Assembly (NCBI GenBank): GCA_963814985.1
Contig: CAWFFV010000034.1
Span: 248,001 to 312,000, forward strand
Reading direction: 5' to 3'
From: CAWFFV01 sp963814985
GTDB taxonomy: Bacteria; Chloroflexota; Ktedonobacteria; Ktedonobacterales; Ktedonobacteraceae
DNA length: 64,000 nt
The notes under the pieces are model-generated. The model searched no databases, had not been told where the DNA came from, and saw only the letters and a program-made list of their open reading frames with translations. Below, piece after piece: positions 35,883 through 44,923 of the stretch. The first letter of the stretch is position 1, and every line of letters begins with the position of its first letter. The translations under genes and the position numbers were made by a program.

Positions 35883-36526
35883 TTCAATTCCTGCACAGCA
35901 GTGTGAATAACGAGCAACATTCCACTTTCTAACGATACCTTTGCCTCTTCCGAAGTAAGAACATTGCTTACTCCTCGCGGTTTGCCAAAGTACAATGTTT
36001 CTCCATCTAAAGGATAATAGAGGGCTGTCGTGCATACGCCGATAGCTTCACCTGTGAGTGGGAGTAGTGAGAGGAGATCGCCTGATTGCCCAGAAATGCT
36101 CGTATTACCGGGACCACATAGCAGCCAGCAAGCCGATGGACCATCAACGATACGTATTGGTATTGTCTCAAAACCTGCCAGCAACAGGATATTCGCCATA
36201 GTGTGATCGATGCGTCTCCCTCCAAAACCACCAAGAAGCGTGATACTTCTAGCTCCATGCTCTAGTGCGACCTGGATTGCCAGTTCGGTATCGGTCTCAT
36301 TTTTCTCGCCAGCGACACGTACAAGCTGACAGCCCATCGTTTCCAATGCTTTTGCGGGTATTGTCAGCGAATTGAAATCTCCTACAATAATAGAGGGTGT
36401 ACAACCACAATGGAGCGCGGTCGCTGCTCCACTATCGGCAGCAATGATCAACTCTGCTGTTGCAATGGCTGTATCGACAGCTTTTCCGGGTTGCAATGTT
36501 CCTCCTGCAAAAATAACGGCGTGCAT
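35873..36526 (-). CDS. thiN: Thiamine pyrophosphokinase
   Basis: A 217-residue TPK: IIAADSGAATALHCGCTPS (AADSG motif), IVGDFNSL, NETDTELAIQVALEHGA, LGGFGGRRIDHTMANIL and a C-terminal beta-sandwich with GVSNVLTSEEAKVSLESG. It converts thiamine to TPP using ATP, in the cytosol. The family motif GDFDS reads GDFNS and KDETDTE reads KNETDTE; two Asp-to-Asn changes at the metal/ATP site are unusual. It lies 4 kb from the thiamine-precursor transporter and completes the pathway locally. Confidence 0.88.
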   Translation of the reverse strand: MHAVIFAGGTLQPGKAVDTAIATAELIIAADSGAATALHCGCTPSIIVGDFNSLTIPAKALETMGCQLVRVAGEKNETDTELAIQVALEHGARSITLLGGFGGRRIDHTMANILLLAGFETIPIRIVDGPSACWLLCGPGNTSISGQSGDLLSLLPLTGEAIGVCTTALYYPLDGETLYFGKPRGVSNVLTSEEAKVSLESGMLLVIHTAVQELKEV

Positions 36527-36625
36527 GATTTTGTATACCTTTCGGGGATTTAGTAGCTATATATTGTCATGGTACGTTGTAGTAAGGTGAAATTACTTGT
36601 GCCAGGTACTAGAGGATAGAATAAG

Positions 36626-37981
36626 ATGGTCGCTATCAATAGCATAAAACAACCTGAGTCATGGGGGCGCTATCCCACCGTTCAAGCCAGCCAGGTCGTC
36701 CCCATATACTGGCTCAATGAGATCCCTGATCTTGCCGCGTTTGAGCAACCTGTGCTACCTTTTGCCTACGGACGGAGCTATGGTGATAGCTGTCTTAATG
36801 ATGGTGGTATTGCTCTGGATATGACGCATTTGAAACGCTTTATTTCCTTTGATGAAGATGAGGGGTTGTTGCGCTGTGAAGCTGGTGTCTCGTTAGGGGA
36901 AATTCTCGATGTGATTGTACCTCGTGGTTGGTTTCTCCCTGTAACGCCAGGAACCAGGTTTGTCTCGGTTGGGGGAGCTATCGCTAATGATGTGCATGGC
37001 AAAAATCATCATAAAGCCGGAACCTTTGGTTGTCATGTGACTCAATTTGAGCTACTACGCTCCAATGGTGAGCGTCTTATTTGTTCTCCTGAGAAGAATT
37101 GTGAACTGTTCCGTGCCACGATTGGTGGATTGGGACTGACCGGCATTATCTTATGGGCAGAGTTTCGCTTGAAGGCGATTTATAGCCCCTTTATCGCTTT
37201 AGAGCGTATTCGCTACTCGTCGCTCGACGAATTTAGAGAGATTGCCGAAGAGTCGGATGAGAAATTCGAGTATACCGTTGCCTGGGTGGATTGCCTGGCA
37301 AACGGTAAAAATCTGGGGCGGGGTATCTTTATGCGTGGCAATCACGAACGCTCAAAGGAATATGCATCCAGTTCACTTCCCAGGAAGCTCCCACTCGCAG
37401 TTCCATTTGATTTTCCATCCTTCACATTAAATACGCTCACTGTTAAGGCCTTCAATACTGTCTATTACAATGCCCAACAGAGTAAAAAAGTGCAGAAGGT
37501 GGTGCCCTACGATCCCTTCTTCTATCCGCTTAATTCAGTACATCATTGGAATCGTATGTATGGCAAGCGTGGATTTTTCCAGTATCAGTGTGTCGTGCCC
37601 TATGAGAACGGCTATGAGGTGATGCGAGATATACTCCAACGCATCAGCCGTTCAGGCGAAGGATCATTCCTGACTGTGCTGAAAAAATTTGGGGATGTGT
37701 CATCCCCTGGTATACTTTCCTTTCCTCGATCAGGGTTGACACTGGCACTCGATTTCTCCAACAATGGTGAGAAGACACTACGACTGTTCAAGGAGCTTGA
37801 TACGGTTGTGCGACAAAGTGGAGGGGCCATCTATCCGGCCAAAGATGCGCGTATGACTGCTGAGGACTTCCAGAGGTATTTCCCACAATGGCAAGAGTTT
37901 GCACAGTATCTCGACCCGAAGTTTTCCTCAAGCTTCTGGCGGCGCGTGGTGACCCGCGTTCCTACATTTATGGATGCCTGA
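36626..37981 (+). CDS. DprE1-like FAD-dependent oxidase
   Basis: A 451-residue VAO-type flavoprotein. The FAD domain shows LPFAYGRSYGDSCLNDGG, TPGTRFVSVGGAIANDVHGK and GTFGCHVTQFELL; the C-terminal half carries the ALO-type substrate domain ending YLDPKFSSSFWRRV. It resembles decaprenylphosphoryl-beta-D-ribose 2-oxidase (DprE1), which with DprE2 epimerises a lipid-linked ribose to arabinose for wall polymers. The SDR gene downstream supports the pair. Whether this organism makes arabinan is unknown. Confidence 0.8.
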   Translation: MVAINSIKQPESWGRYPTVQASQVVPIYWLNEIPDLAAFEQPVLPFAYGRSYGDSCLNDGGIALDMTHLKRFISFDEDEGLLRCEAGVSLGEILDVIVPRGWFLPVTPGTRFVSVGGAIANDVHGKNHHKAGTFGCHVTQFELLRSNGERLICSPEKNCELFRATIGGLGLTGIILWAEFRLKAIYSPFIALERIRYSSLDEFREIAEESDEKFEYTVAWVDCLANGKNLGRGIFMRGNHERSKEYASSSLPRKLPLAVPFDFPSFTLNTLTVKAFNTVYYNAQQSKKVQKVVPYDPFFYPLNSVHHWNRMYGKRGFFQYQCVVPYENGYEVMRDILQRISRSGEGSFLTVLKKFGDVSSPGILSFPRSGLTLALDFSNNGEKTLRLFKELDTVVRQSGGAIYPAKDARMTAEDFQRYFPQWQEFAQYLDPKFSSSFWRRVVTRVPTFMDA

Positions 37982-37986
37982 TAAAG

Positions 37987-38160
37987 ATAACTACTCAGGT
38001 ATGCTCGCCACCGCAGGTGGCTCGCCCTTGTTATGTGTGGTGTTTGTCACCTGTGGTGGAGGTTGCGACGCAGCCTCCACCACAGGTGACAAACCCACAC
38101 ATAACGCCCTGCGAAGCGCCATCGGCGCTGAGGAATCTGAAAAAGACACTGAAAGTATAA
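37987..38160 (+). repeat. Composite element: module A, long hairpin, module B
   Basis: Module A (ATAACTACTCAGGTATGCTC, core CCACCGCAGGTGG) is followed by a hairpin at 38030-38105 with ~33-bp arms (start GTTATGTGTGG) and the tip GGTTGCG-A-CGCAGCC. Then comes module B (GCGAAGCGCCATCGGCGCTG, then AGGAATCTGAAAAAG). It separates the DprE1-like and SDR genes by 184 bases and is open in the SDR frame, so it can look like an N-terminal extension. Confidence 0.8.
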
Positions 38161-38165
38161 AAGAG

Positions 38166-38900
38166 ATGAGAATAGTAATAGTTGGAGCAACCTCAGCAAT
38201 TGCCCATGAGACGGCGAAATGTTTTGCTCAGGAGGGAGCGGACCTCTTTCTGGTTGGTCGCTCTGCGGAGAAGCTGACTGCCGTCGCCAATGATCTAAAA
38301 GTGCGCGGAGCGAAGCGCGTAGAGACATTTTTGCTGGATGTCAGCGATCTCGATAGGCACCAGGAGATGTTTGAGACTGCGTTAACTGCTCTCGATGGAC
38401 TGGATATGTTACTAATTGCGCATGGAACATTAGGTGATCAGCGCAAATGTGAACTAAGTGTGGCTGAGACCTTAAAGGAATTTACCAATAACTGTACCAG
38501 TGTTATCTCTTTGTTGACCATCAGCGCCAACTATTTTGAGTTGCATAAGCGTGGCTGTATCGCTGTAATATCCTCTGTAGCGGGAGATCGGGGCCGCCAG
38601 AGCAATTATGTCTACGGAGCCACTAAAGGGGCTCTCAACGTCTTCCTGCAAGGTTTGCGCAATCGTCTATCCAGATCAGGCGTGTGCGTCTTGACGATCA
38701 AGCCCGGCTTCGTCGATACGCCGATGACTGCATCAATCAGAAAAGGTCCCCTCTTTGCGAGTTCGCGTACAGTCGGTCAGGGCATCTATCAGGCGATGAA
38801 GCAACGCAAGGATATTGTGTATTTGCCTTGGTTCTGGCGTTTTATTATGTTTGTTGTGAGGAGTATTCCTGAGCGTATTTTCAAGAAAATGTCATTGTAA
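38166..38900 (+). CDS. Short-chain dehydrogenase, DprE2-like
   Basis: About 244 residues. The SDR Rossmann motif is VGATSAIAHETA, then LLIAHGTLG, catalytic Ser in VISSVAGDRG and YGATKGAL (Tyr-x3-Lys). The end PLFASSRTVGQGIYQAMKQR resembles DprE2, the partner of DprE1 that reduces the keto intermediate. ATG 38166 (MRIVIVGAT) is chosen; the frame is open upstream to 37974, but only through the repeat element. Confidence 0.85.
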   Translation: MRIVIVGATSAIAHETAKCFAQEGADLFLVGRSAEKLTAVANDLKVRGAKRVETFLLDVSDLDRHQEMFETALTALDGLDMLLIAHGTLGDQRKCELSVAETLKEFTNNCTSVISLLTISANYFELHKRGCIAVISSVAGDRGRQSNYVYGATKGALNVFLQGLRNRLSRSGVCVLTIKPGFVDTPMTASIRKGPLFASSRTVGQGIYQAMKQRKDIVYLPWFWRFIMFVVRSIPERIFKKMSL

Positions 38901-38963
38901 TGGGATTGGGGACCTTCTTGTCAGAAGGTGGCCCTCCAATTAGCAAATTAGGGAAGTGGCGGG

Positions 38964-38997
38964 GAAGAACCACTCATCATTTGATGGGTGATTCTTC
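38964..38997. terminator. Hairpin terminator
   Basis: GAAGAACCACTCATC pairs with GATGGGTGATTCTTC around a short loop, between the SDR gene and the convergent DUF2690 gene. Confidence 0.65.
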
Positions 38998-39040
38998 GTT
39001 CCAATCCTGGATAGATGGGGTAGTAACTTTACCTCTAGCC

Positions 39041-39548
39041 CTATTGGCAGATATTGCCAGTGACGAATTGGTAACTGCCATATTCGGCAAGCATCACCGC
39101 GCATGCCATTTTGCTACCATCTACCATCTGTGTCCAGACGGCATTATTGCCAATATAGAGTCCTCGGCAGATTCCCGGGTAACACTCTTTGTTCAGATGG
39201 TAGTCGCTGATAGCGATTTGGATGCCTCCAGTAGCCGCAGATGTACCCTGTCCTCGCGCCCAGCTTGCATTGCAAGTAAAGGAATGGTCATTCCACAGTG
39301 TTCCGTAATTGATACCATTGGATGTAACCGGAACCTGTACTTCACTGATGTTATTTGCACATCCAAGTGCATAAGGATCTTTTCCTACGCATGTTGAACC
39401 CCAGCAGGGAGCAGTTGCCGGGGCCACGGAGTTATGAACCGAGTCCCTTTTGTGTGTGTAGTCCGCTCGAAGCAAATGCCGTACCTGATGTGATAAAGAT
39501 TACGACCAAGAGCAGCGTTACCAATGGCAGCGTAAGGAGTTTTTTCAA
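39041..39548 (-). CDS. Secreted DUF2690 protein, frameshifted
   Basis: The mature part (39475-39041) has CWGSTCVGKDPYALGCANN, ISEVQVPV and WNDHSFTCNASWARGQ, the cysteine-rich signature of DUF2690, a small exported domain of unknown role common in Actinobacteria and Ktedonobacteria. A clean signal peptide (KKLLTLPLVTLLLVVIFITS, then GTAFA) is encoded just upstream in another frame from a TTG at 39548; a single indel near 39455 joins them. Without the correction the protein would not be exported. Confidence 0.7.
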
Positions 39549-39552
39549 TGTT

Positions 39553-40041
39553 TCATCCCTTCTTTGGGTGTTTAAAAACTCTTGACATCCTAAAAGAACT
39601 ACATACAAGTTTGTCGCTACGAAAAGACAACAAATATATATACGTCAGTACGCTTAATTATATCTCATGATTTTTTTTAGTATGAAAATGCTTGTAGGAG
39701 GTAAATATATATGCAAAATGAATAAGCATGTAGCTGCTTATATCTAAATGTTTAGGGGATGGAACAGCGCATATGTCGTCCAAACGAAGATATGGTCAAG
39801 GTAAGCGCAGGAGTAAATTTGGTTGGAGCGTGTCTGAGAACCAATCTATCAGAGGAATGTCGTTGTAATGGGGTTGGGCGCTGTGCTTTTGGCTATGAAG
39901 TTGCTCTTCTGCCAGTTTGGTGATAAGCTCAGCAGGAGAAAGACCAGGAAAATGTTAGTGTACTCTGGGAGCGAATTATTCAAAGGGGAATGCTCTCGAT
40001 AATCTCATCATTCTTCGCAACCCACTACAAGGAGCAAAACT
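39553..40041. other. Intergenic region with a gene-end remnant
   Basis: About 490 bases, AT-rich in its first half, with no gene. At 39850-39874 the string AATGTCGTTGTAATGGGGTT repeats the end of the SDR gene (AATGTCATTGTAATGGGATT at 38889). A ribosome site CAAGGAG ends the region. Confidence 0.5.
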
Positions 40042-40653
40042 ATGGCTGTAACCATCGAGTCCAAATATATCACTCTCCAACAGGCGCGGATTCACTATCT
40101 TGAGATGGGCCTATCTGACTGGCCGTCGGTGCTTCTACTGCACGGAGCCAGCTTCAGCTCTCAAACCTGGCAAGAATTGGGAACGCTGGCCATGTTGGCC
40201 CAGCACGGCTACCGGACCGTCGCTGTGGATTTGCCAGGGTTTGGAGAGTCAGAGCACACGAGGTTAACACCGCTAGCTTTTCTCCTTGAACTGCTAGAGC
40301 GGCTGAACTTGATCCGACCAATCCTGGTTTCGCCTTCGATGAGCGGGAGCTACAGCTTGCCTCTGGTGGCGGCCCATCCAGACAAGCTTACGGGCTTTGT
40401 GCCAGTTGCGCCGGTAGGTATCCCCAGCTATGAAAAACAGTTACAGGGTAATCCTCTGCCCACCCTGGCCATCTGGGGCAGCAACGACCGGATTGTGCCG
40501 GTCCAACGAGCCGAGCAATTGTGCCGGTTGCTGTCCAATGCCCGGAAAGTCATTCTCACAGACGCCGGTCACGCCTGCTATATGCGGGCAACGATAGAGT
40601 TCCATGCCCATTTGCTTCATTTTGTTCAGGAGCGTTATCACGATAGGGCTTAA
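40042..40653 (+). CDS. Small alpha/beta hydrolase
   Basis: A 203-residue hydrolase of the ABHD14/CCG1-interacting-factor type. LLLHGASFSSQTWQ holds the oxyanion site, VSPSMSGSYSLPLVA the nucleophile Ser, WGSNDRIVP the Asp and LTDAGHACYM the His, so the triad is complete. The cap is minimal. The substrate is unknown. CAAGGAGCAAAACT is in front of the ATG. A strong hairpin follows. Confidence 0.8.
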   Translation: MAVTIESKYITLQQARIHYLEMGLSDWPSVLLLHGASFSSQTWQELGTLAMLAQHGYRTVAVDLPGFGESEHTRLTPLAFLLELLERLNLIRPILVSPSMSGSYSLPLVAAHPDKLTGFVPVAPVGIPSYEKQLQGNPLPTLAIWGSNDRIVPVQRAEQLCRLLSNARKVILTDAGHACYMRATIEFHAHLLHFVQERYHDRA

Positions 40654-40685
40654 GTCTTGCTGAAAATATCTTTAGCGCTTACAGC

Positions 40686-40758
40686 GCTTCTTTTTGTTTT
40701 GTGGCTGGTAGCGTGGTTGCGCCGCAACCGCGCTACCAGCCACAAAACAAAAAGAAGC
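40686..40758. terminator. Long hairpin with constant tip, terminator
   Basis: Arms of about 35 bases (start GCTTCTTTTTGTTTTGTGGC) pair with one G-T and a tip GGTTGCG-C-CGCAACC. The left edge TTTAGCGCTTACAGCGCTTC resembles inverted module B. The T-rich outer arm after the hydrolase gene makes it an efficient terminator. Confidence 0.75.
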
Positions 40759-40854
40759 AAATAACCTATTGCTATCATCTTGCCAGAAAAAACGTTAAGG
40801 TAAGGATTTTTTGCTGCTATACTCTTAATAGTTATATGTCATGAGAATATAACC

Positions 40855-41379
40855 ATGTTGGATCGAACGAGAAAGCTTTTTCGAGAGAGGAAGCAAAAGG
40901 AAAAACGATGGGACAAGATTCGTGCAAAGGTCGTAGACATTCTGGATGCACGCCCAGAAGACGTCTATGCGATAATAGCAGACTATCATGAGGGGCATCC
41001 AAGCATTCTTCCTAAGGGGAACTTGTATGATCTTCAGGTTGAGCAGGGTGGCCAGGGCGCGGGTACCCTGATCCGCTTCAAAGTGCGCGTATTTGGGATT
41101 GAACAGTCATGTTACCAGCGTATAAGTGAGCCGGAGCCAGGTAGAGTTCTGGTCGAGCAGGATATCGACACTGCGCAGAATATCACCACCACTTTCAGCG
41201 TCACTCCCCTGGAAGAGGGGAAGAAGTCTCAGGTCGAGATTTGTACAACTATGAACGCCAGCCCTGGCCTTAAGGGCCTGATCGAGCGTCTGGCCATACC
41301 AATGGCTAATCCGTCGATCTATCGCAAGGAACTCAAGCTGCTGGAAGCTGTAGCGCGGCAGAGAGCCAGCAGAAAATAG
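40855..41379 (+). CDS. SRPBCC (START-like) family protein
   Basis: A 174-residue protein with a basic N-terminal helix (RTRKLFRERKQKEKRW) and then a helix-grip fold: VDILDARPEDVYAIIADYHE, GAGTLIRFKVRVFGIEQ, ISEPEPGRVLVEQD and a long C-terminal helix. Such proteins bind hydrophobic ligands or act as cyclases; nothing here indicates the ligand. Monocistronic. Confidence 0.75.
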   Translation: MLDRTRKLFRERKQKEKRWDKIRAKVVDILDARPEDVYAIIADYHEGHPSILPKGNLYDLQVEQGGQGAGTLIRFKVRVFGIEQSCYQRISEPEPGRVLVEQDIDTAQNITTTFSVTPLEEGKKSQVEICTTMNASPGLKGLIERLAIPMANPSIYRKELKLLEAVARQRASRK

Positions 41380-41420
41380 CTATATTCATGTCTTATCCCC
41401 AGGCGAATTATATAGCTTTC

Positions 41421-41511
41421 TCGGGATGCGCATCCTGGTTAACCCTAATGGTTAGAAGACGAAGCATCCTGGTTAACCCTAATGGTTAGAAGACGAAGCA
41501 TCCCGAATTTT
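41421..41511. repeat. 34-bp tandem repeat inside an inverted repeat
   Basis: Two identical 34-base units (41430-41463 and 41464-41497, start GCATCCTGGTTAACCCTAAT) are enclosed by TCGGGATGC (41421-41429) and GCATCCCGA (41498-41506), followed by TTTTT. The frame thus makes a stem with a repeat-bearing loop, probably terminating the SRPBCC transcript. Confidence 0.75.
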
Positions 41512-41556
41512 TGGCTCTCCCGCCATCTCTACTTATGCCGCCAGAGAAATGATGTT

Positions 41557-42501
41557 TCAGCTTTTTGAACGCGAATAAATAACAAACAAGATAATACCTA
41601 CGATAACAAGTAGAACGCCGGCACCTGCCAGAGCGAAGACTAAGAATGTTCCTCCACCAGATCCATTATTGCTTGTATTAGTTGATGGGGTAGCTGTGGC
41701 TGTGATGTGAGGAGAAGGCGTTGGGGTTGGCGCTACTGTCGGTGTTGGCGTGGCTGCTGCAACCGTTATGGCATTGTTTTCCACCACTTGAAGGGTTGTC
41801 TCATTCTCGGCGATAACACTGACAGAGTATGTACCGGGCGGCGTATTCGCCGGGATAGTCAGGGCAGCGTTAAAGTTGCCATTTATGTCAGAGTTGACGT
41901 TCTGGCTAACAATTACTCCTGTCCCTGTCGCAGGTACAATGGCAACTGTTATCATCTGTGGTGGTAGCCAGTTAACGCCGGTGATCGAGACCTGACCTCC
42001 TGGGGCCGCATTGGGAGGTGCGATGCTGATCGTCTGAAGTGGGGCGACGGTGAATGTATTCGTTGAGAGTGCTGTTGCCATTGGCGTAACACCTGCTGGT
42101 GTAGTGACGCAGATATAGTAGTTGGTGGTTGCTATTGCTGCATTGTCAGGCCATGTAGTGTCGAGCGCAAATGTGCCATCTGCCTGAAGGGTTGTCGTCG
42201 GAAGGGTGAGTGGTAGGAGACCAGGGAAACCCGTAGCCGTACATTTCGCGGGATCAGCGGTTGTATAGAGATTAACAGCGGTGCCAGGAGTAAAGCCAGA
42301 ACCAGCGATAAAACCGGAACCTATGATATGGATCTTGGTACCGACGTGTCCTACCGCATTTCCATTGACTGAGGGTTGCGTAATAGAAACCGTTGGCCCT
42401 GCGGCATGAGCGAGAGGGGTTTGCCATTGGATAACTATGAAAAATCCTACTAGACAGCAAAATAGTAGCAGGAGACGATGATTGATAGATGTCTTGAACA
42501 C
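41557..42501 (-). CDS. Cell-surface protein with IPT/TIG-like domains and C-terminal anchor
   Basis: A 314-residue exported protein: signal peptide (LLLLFCCLVGFFIVIQW ... AHA, cleavage near residue 33), an IPT/TIG-like domain (ITQPSVNGNAVGHVGTKIHI, GSGFTPGTAV), a second Ig-like domain (ISIAPPNAAPGGQVSITG, PPGTYSVSVIAEN), a Thr/Pro stalk (ATPTPTVAPTPTPSPH), and a C-terminal membrane helix with a basic end (YSRSKS). It is probably displayed outside the membrane; ligand unknown. Confidence 0.75.
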   Translation of the reverse strand: MFKTSINHRLLLLFCCLVGFFIVIQWQTPLAHAAGPTVSITQPSVNGNAVGHVGTKIHIIGSGFIAGSGFTPGTAVNLYTTADPAKCTATGFPGLLPLTLPTTTLQADGTFALDTTWPDNAAIATTNYYICVTTPAGVTPMATALSTNTFTVAPLQTISIAPPNAAPGGQVSITGVNWLPPQMITVAIVPATGTGVIVSQNVNSDINGNFNAALTIPANTPPGTYSVSVIAENETTLQVVENNAITVAAATPTPTVAPTPTPSPHITATATPSTNTSNNGSGGGTFLVFALAGAGVLLVIVGIILFVIYSRSKS

Positions 42502-42626
42502 TATGAAATACTCCCCAGAACATTGTATTACAGAGCAGTTAATATATACACATAGACGTTACTGGATAGACTATGTAACAGAAAGATTAAGAGGTTGGCA
42601 GGCTAACCACGAGGAGGATCTGACCT

Positions 42627-43365
42627 CTACTGGTCACGCTGTCTCAAGGCTTCGTACAATGCGATGCTCCCGGCAACGGCGGCGTTGAGCGAGTTAATAG
42701 AGCCGTGCATGGGAAGTTTGATAAGTAGATCGCAGTGTTCCCGTACCAATCGGCTCATGCCCTTACCCTCGTTCCCCACAACAAGCGCCAGTGGTCCCGT
42801 CAGATCGGCCTTGTTGTAATGTGTTTGTGCCTCTCCTGCCAACCCGACAACCCAGACATTTTGCTGTTTGAGAAAATCAATGACCCGAGTCAGGTTTGTT
42901 TCCTGAGCGATAAGGAGATGTTCGGTAGCTCCTGCCGACGTTTTGACAACGGTAGCATTGATTTCAGCGGCGCGATGTTGTGGGAGAATAACGCCATGAA
43001 CACCAGCAGCCTCGGCAGTACGTAACAAGGAGCCAAGATTATTAACATCCTGTATTGCATCGAGGATAAGCAGAAAAGGGACCTCGTTTTTGCGTTTGGC
43101 ATGAGCAAGCAAGTCATCTGTAGTTGCATACCGACGTTCGGCAACGAATGCGAGGCAACCCTGGTGTACCGCTCCTCTACTCAGTTGGTCGAGGCGTGGG
43201 CGTGATATAACCTCGACAGGGATATGTTGCTTTTCAGCCTCTTGAACAATGGCTGCGAGTGCCGGTGACATCGCGTAACCCTTCGGCGAGCAGAACACGC
43301 TTAACCTGTCTGGTAGAGTGCAATGTTTCCAGAACGGGGTTACGCCCCCAGATATATTCGGACAT
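42627..43365 (-). CDS. rlmB: 23S rRNA (guanosine-2'-O)-methyltransferase RlmB-like, frameshifted
   Basis: Joined length is about 246 residues. From ATG 43365, MSEYIWGRNPVLETLHSTRQ then VKRVLLAEGLR gives the substrate-binding N domain. An indel near 43270 shifts to MSPALAAIVQEAEKQHIP and the SPOUT domain: LDAIQDVNNLGSLLRTAEAA (motif 1), VVGNEGKGMSRLV (motif 2) and LPMHGSINSLNAAVAGSIAL (motif 3, trefoil knot). It 2'-O-methylates a G in 23S rRNA using SAM. Without correction the N domain is lost. Confidence 0.85.
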
Positions 43366-43417
43366 GGTACCTCTCAGCTACTATTTTTTCTTCCCAGAGT
43401 ATAGCATAGATGTGTGG

Positions 43418-44503
43418 TTAGAACATCTCTCGCAACACTGCCTCTATTGCTGGTATATCGAGATCCCCGCTGCGTGTCGTCGTTGCTATTTTATGCAAAT
43501 CTGCCTCAGGAATTCCCACATCGCGTAATCTCTGCGGAAGGCCAAGCTGTCTGATCAACTCACTCACCGCGTCGGAGGCATTGGTCGCAGCTTCGACATC
43601 ATCTAACGCATCATCGATAACGCCTAATTCTTGCGCTACCCGTAGGAGTGGAATGGTATAGCGTGGTGCTAATACACGCATAACATGCGGGAGCGTAATA
43701 CAAGAGGTAATACCGTGGGGGACATCGTAGCTGGCCCCAATGCGTCGTCCCAGGTTGTGGCTGAGTCCCATTGAGGTATTGACCTCGCCGAAAAAGCTCA
43801 TCCAGGCTGCAAGCTGTAACTCTGTGCGAGCTTCCAGATCACCAGGAGAGGATTTTGTACGTGGGAGATACTCGAAAAGCTTGCTGATGGCCTCTAATGC
43901 CAGGACATCGTTGATCGGGTGTCTGTCAGGGGCATACAGGGTCTCGATGGCATGATCGAGAGCACGAATGCCGCTGGAGAGCCAGAGTTGCATGGGGGTC
44001 GCCAGAGTCAGGTGAGCATCCAGAATGACACTGCGTGGTACCAGACGTGTATGAGCAAAGCCGGCCTTGATTTTGAGTGTCTCATCGGTCACACCCACCA
44101 GATGAGAAAATTCAGCGGCAGAGAGTGTGGTCGGAATAGCAATGTGTGGAGGGAAACTCCCGCGTTGCTCCGACAGGGCCATGGAGACGGCTTTGGCTGC
44201 ATCAATTGGACTACCTCCACCGACACTCACCAGCAGATCCGCGTTAAGTATGCGTGCTTGCTCTACTGCCAGGGCTACATCACTCTTGGGGGCATGCTGG
44301 CGTATTCCGGTAAAAGTTCCAACATGCAACGAGCCAAGTTCTTGTACTACATTAGCTATCACATTGGTTTGTGTGAATAATGTTTGCCCTGTGATGATAA
44401 GCACACGCTGACTTTCGAGACGCGACACCTCATCTGCCAACCCGCTCAGGCTGCCTTGCCCAAATAACACATGTTCCTGTGGTAGAAAAAAAAATTCCAT
44501 CAT
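43418..44503 (-). CDS. Iron-type alcohol dehydrogenase, maleylacetate-reductase-like
   Basis: A 361-residue group III dehydrogenase. SVGGGSPIDAAKAVS is the nucleotide motif; IPTTLSAAEFSHLVGVTDE and SSGIRALDHAIETLYAPDRH resemble maleylacetate reductases of aromatic degradation, with metal-ligand His residues partly conserved (DHAIE, SHNLGRRIG, DVPHGITS). It likely reduces a keto/ene-dioate with NAD(P)H, but close relatives act on other ketones. No ring-cleavage gene is nearby. It lies 53 bases upstream of rlmB on the same strand. Confidence 0.8.
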   Translation of the reverse strand: MMEFFFLPQEHVLFGQGSLSGLADEVSRLESQRVLIITGQTLFTQTNVIANVVQELGSLHVGTFTGIRQHAPKSDVALAVEQARILNADLLVSVGGGSPIDAAKAVSMALSEQRGSFPPHIAIPTTLSAAEFSHLVGVTDETLKIKAGFAHTRLVPRSVILDAHLTLATPMQLWLSSGIRALDHAIETLYAPDRHPINDVLALEAISKLFEYLPRTKSSPGDLEARTELQLAAWMSFFGEVNTSMGLSHNLGRRIGASYDVPHGITSCITLPHVMRVLAPRYTIPLLRVAQELGVIDDALDDVEAATNASDAVSELIRQLGLPQRLRDVGIPEADLHKIATTTRSGDLDIPAIEAVLREMF

Positions 44504-44923
44504 TCCTCTTTCACTCTTTGTTTTATTCCACTTTTGCTTTTTTCCATCTTACCTGTTTCCCTTTGCCCCGTCTACCCCTTTGCAAAAATCTGGCGTTCAC
44601 CCTCTCTCCTGAGAGAGATTTGTCCAGTGTTTAAGCAAAAGATCAATATTGTATAAGCAAAAGATCAGTTCAGGATATGGCATTAAACACGGATAACCAC
44701 GATAATTGACATATAACGACAGCCGCTCAAAGCACTTTAAAGTGTGTGAAGGATATCTCGTACGGAAACGAGTAACTACTTAAAAGTGTCACAAAAAGCA
44801 TTAGAGTCCATCGATTGTTGAGATAGCACAATAACGCTGAGAAGAAGGCAAGGATGTTTCCTTTCATTCTGTTGTTGTAGCCTTCGTCTGTACACAACCT
44901 ATTAACACAAGGAGTTCCTCAGT
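44504..44923. other. Intergenic region, divergent promoters
   Basis: About 420 bases without a gene. The leader of the secreted protein gene ends in ACACAAGGAGTTCCTCAGT. No repeat stands out apart from a doubled AAGCAAAAGATCA (near 44632 and 44656). Confidence 0.4.

Noticed and set aside
37974..38165. N-terminal extension of the SDR protein
   Set aside because: The codons lie in the A-hairpin-B repeat element; SDR homology begins exactly at ATG 38166.
41430..41503. CRISPR-like array
   Set aside because: Only two adjacent units with no spacers, no Cas genes; better explained as a tandem duplication in a hairpin.
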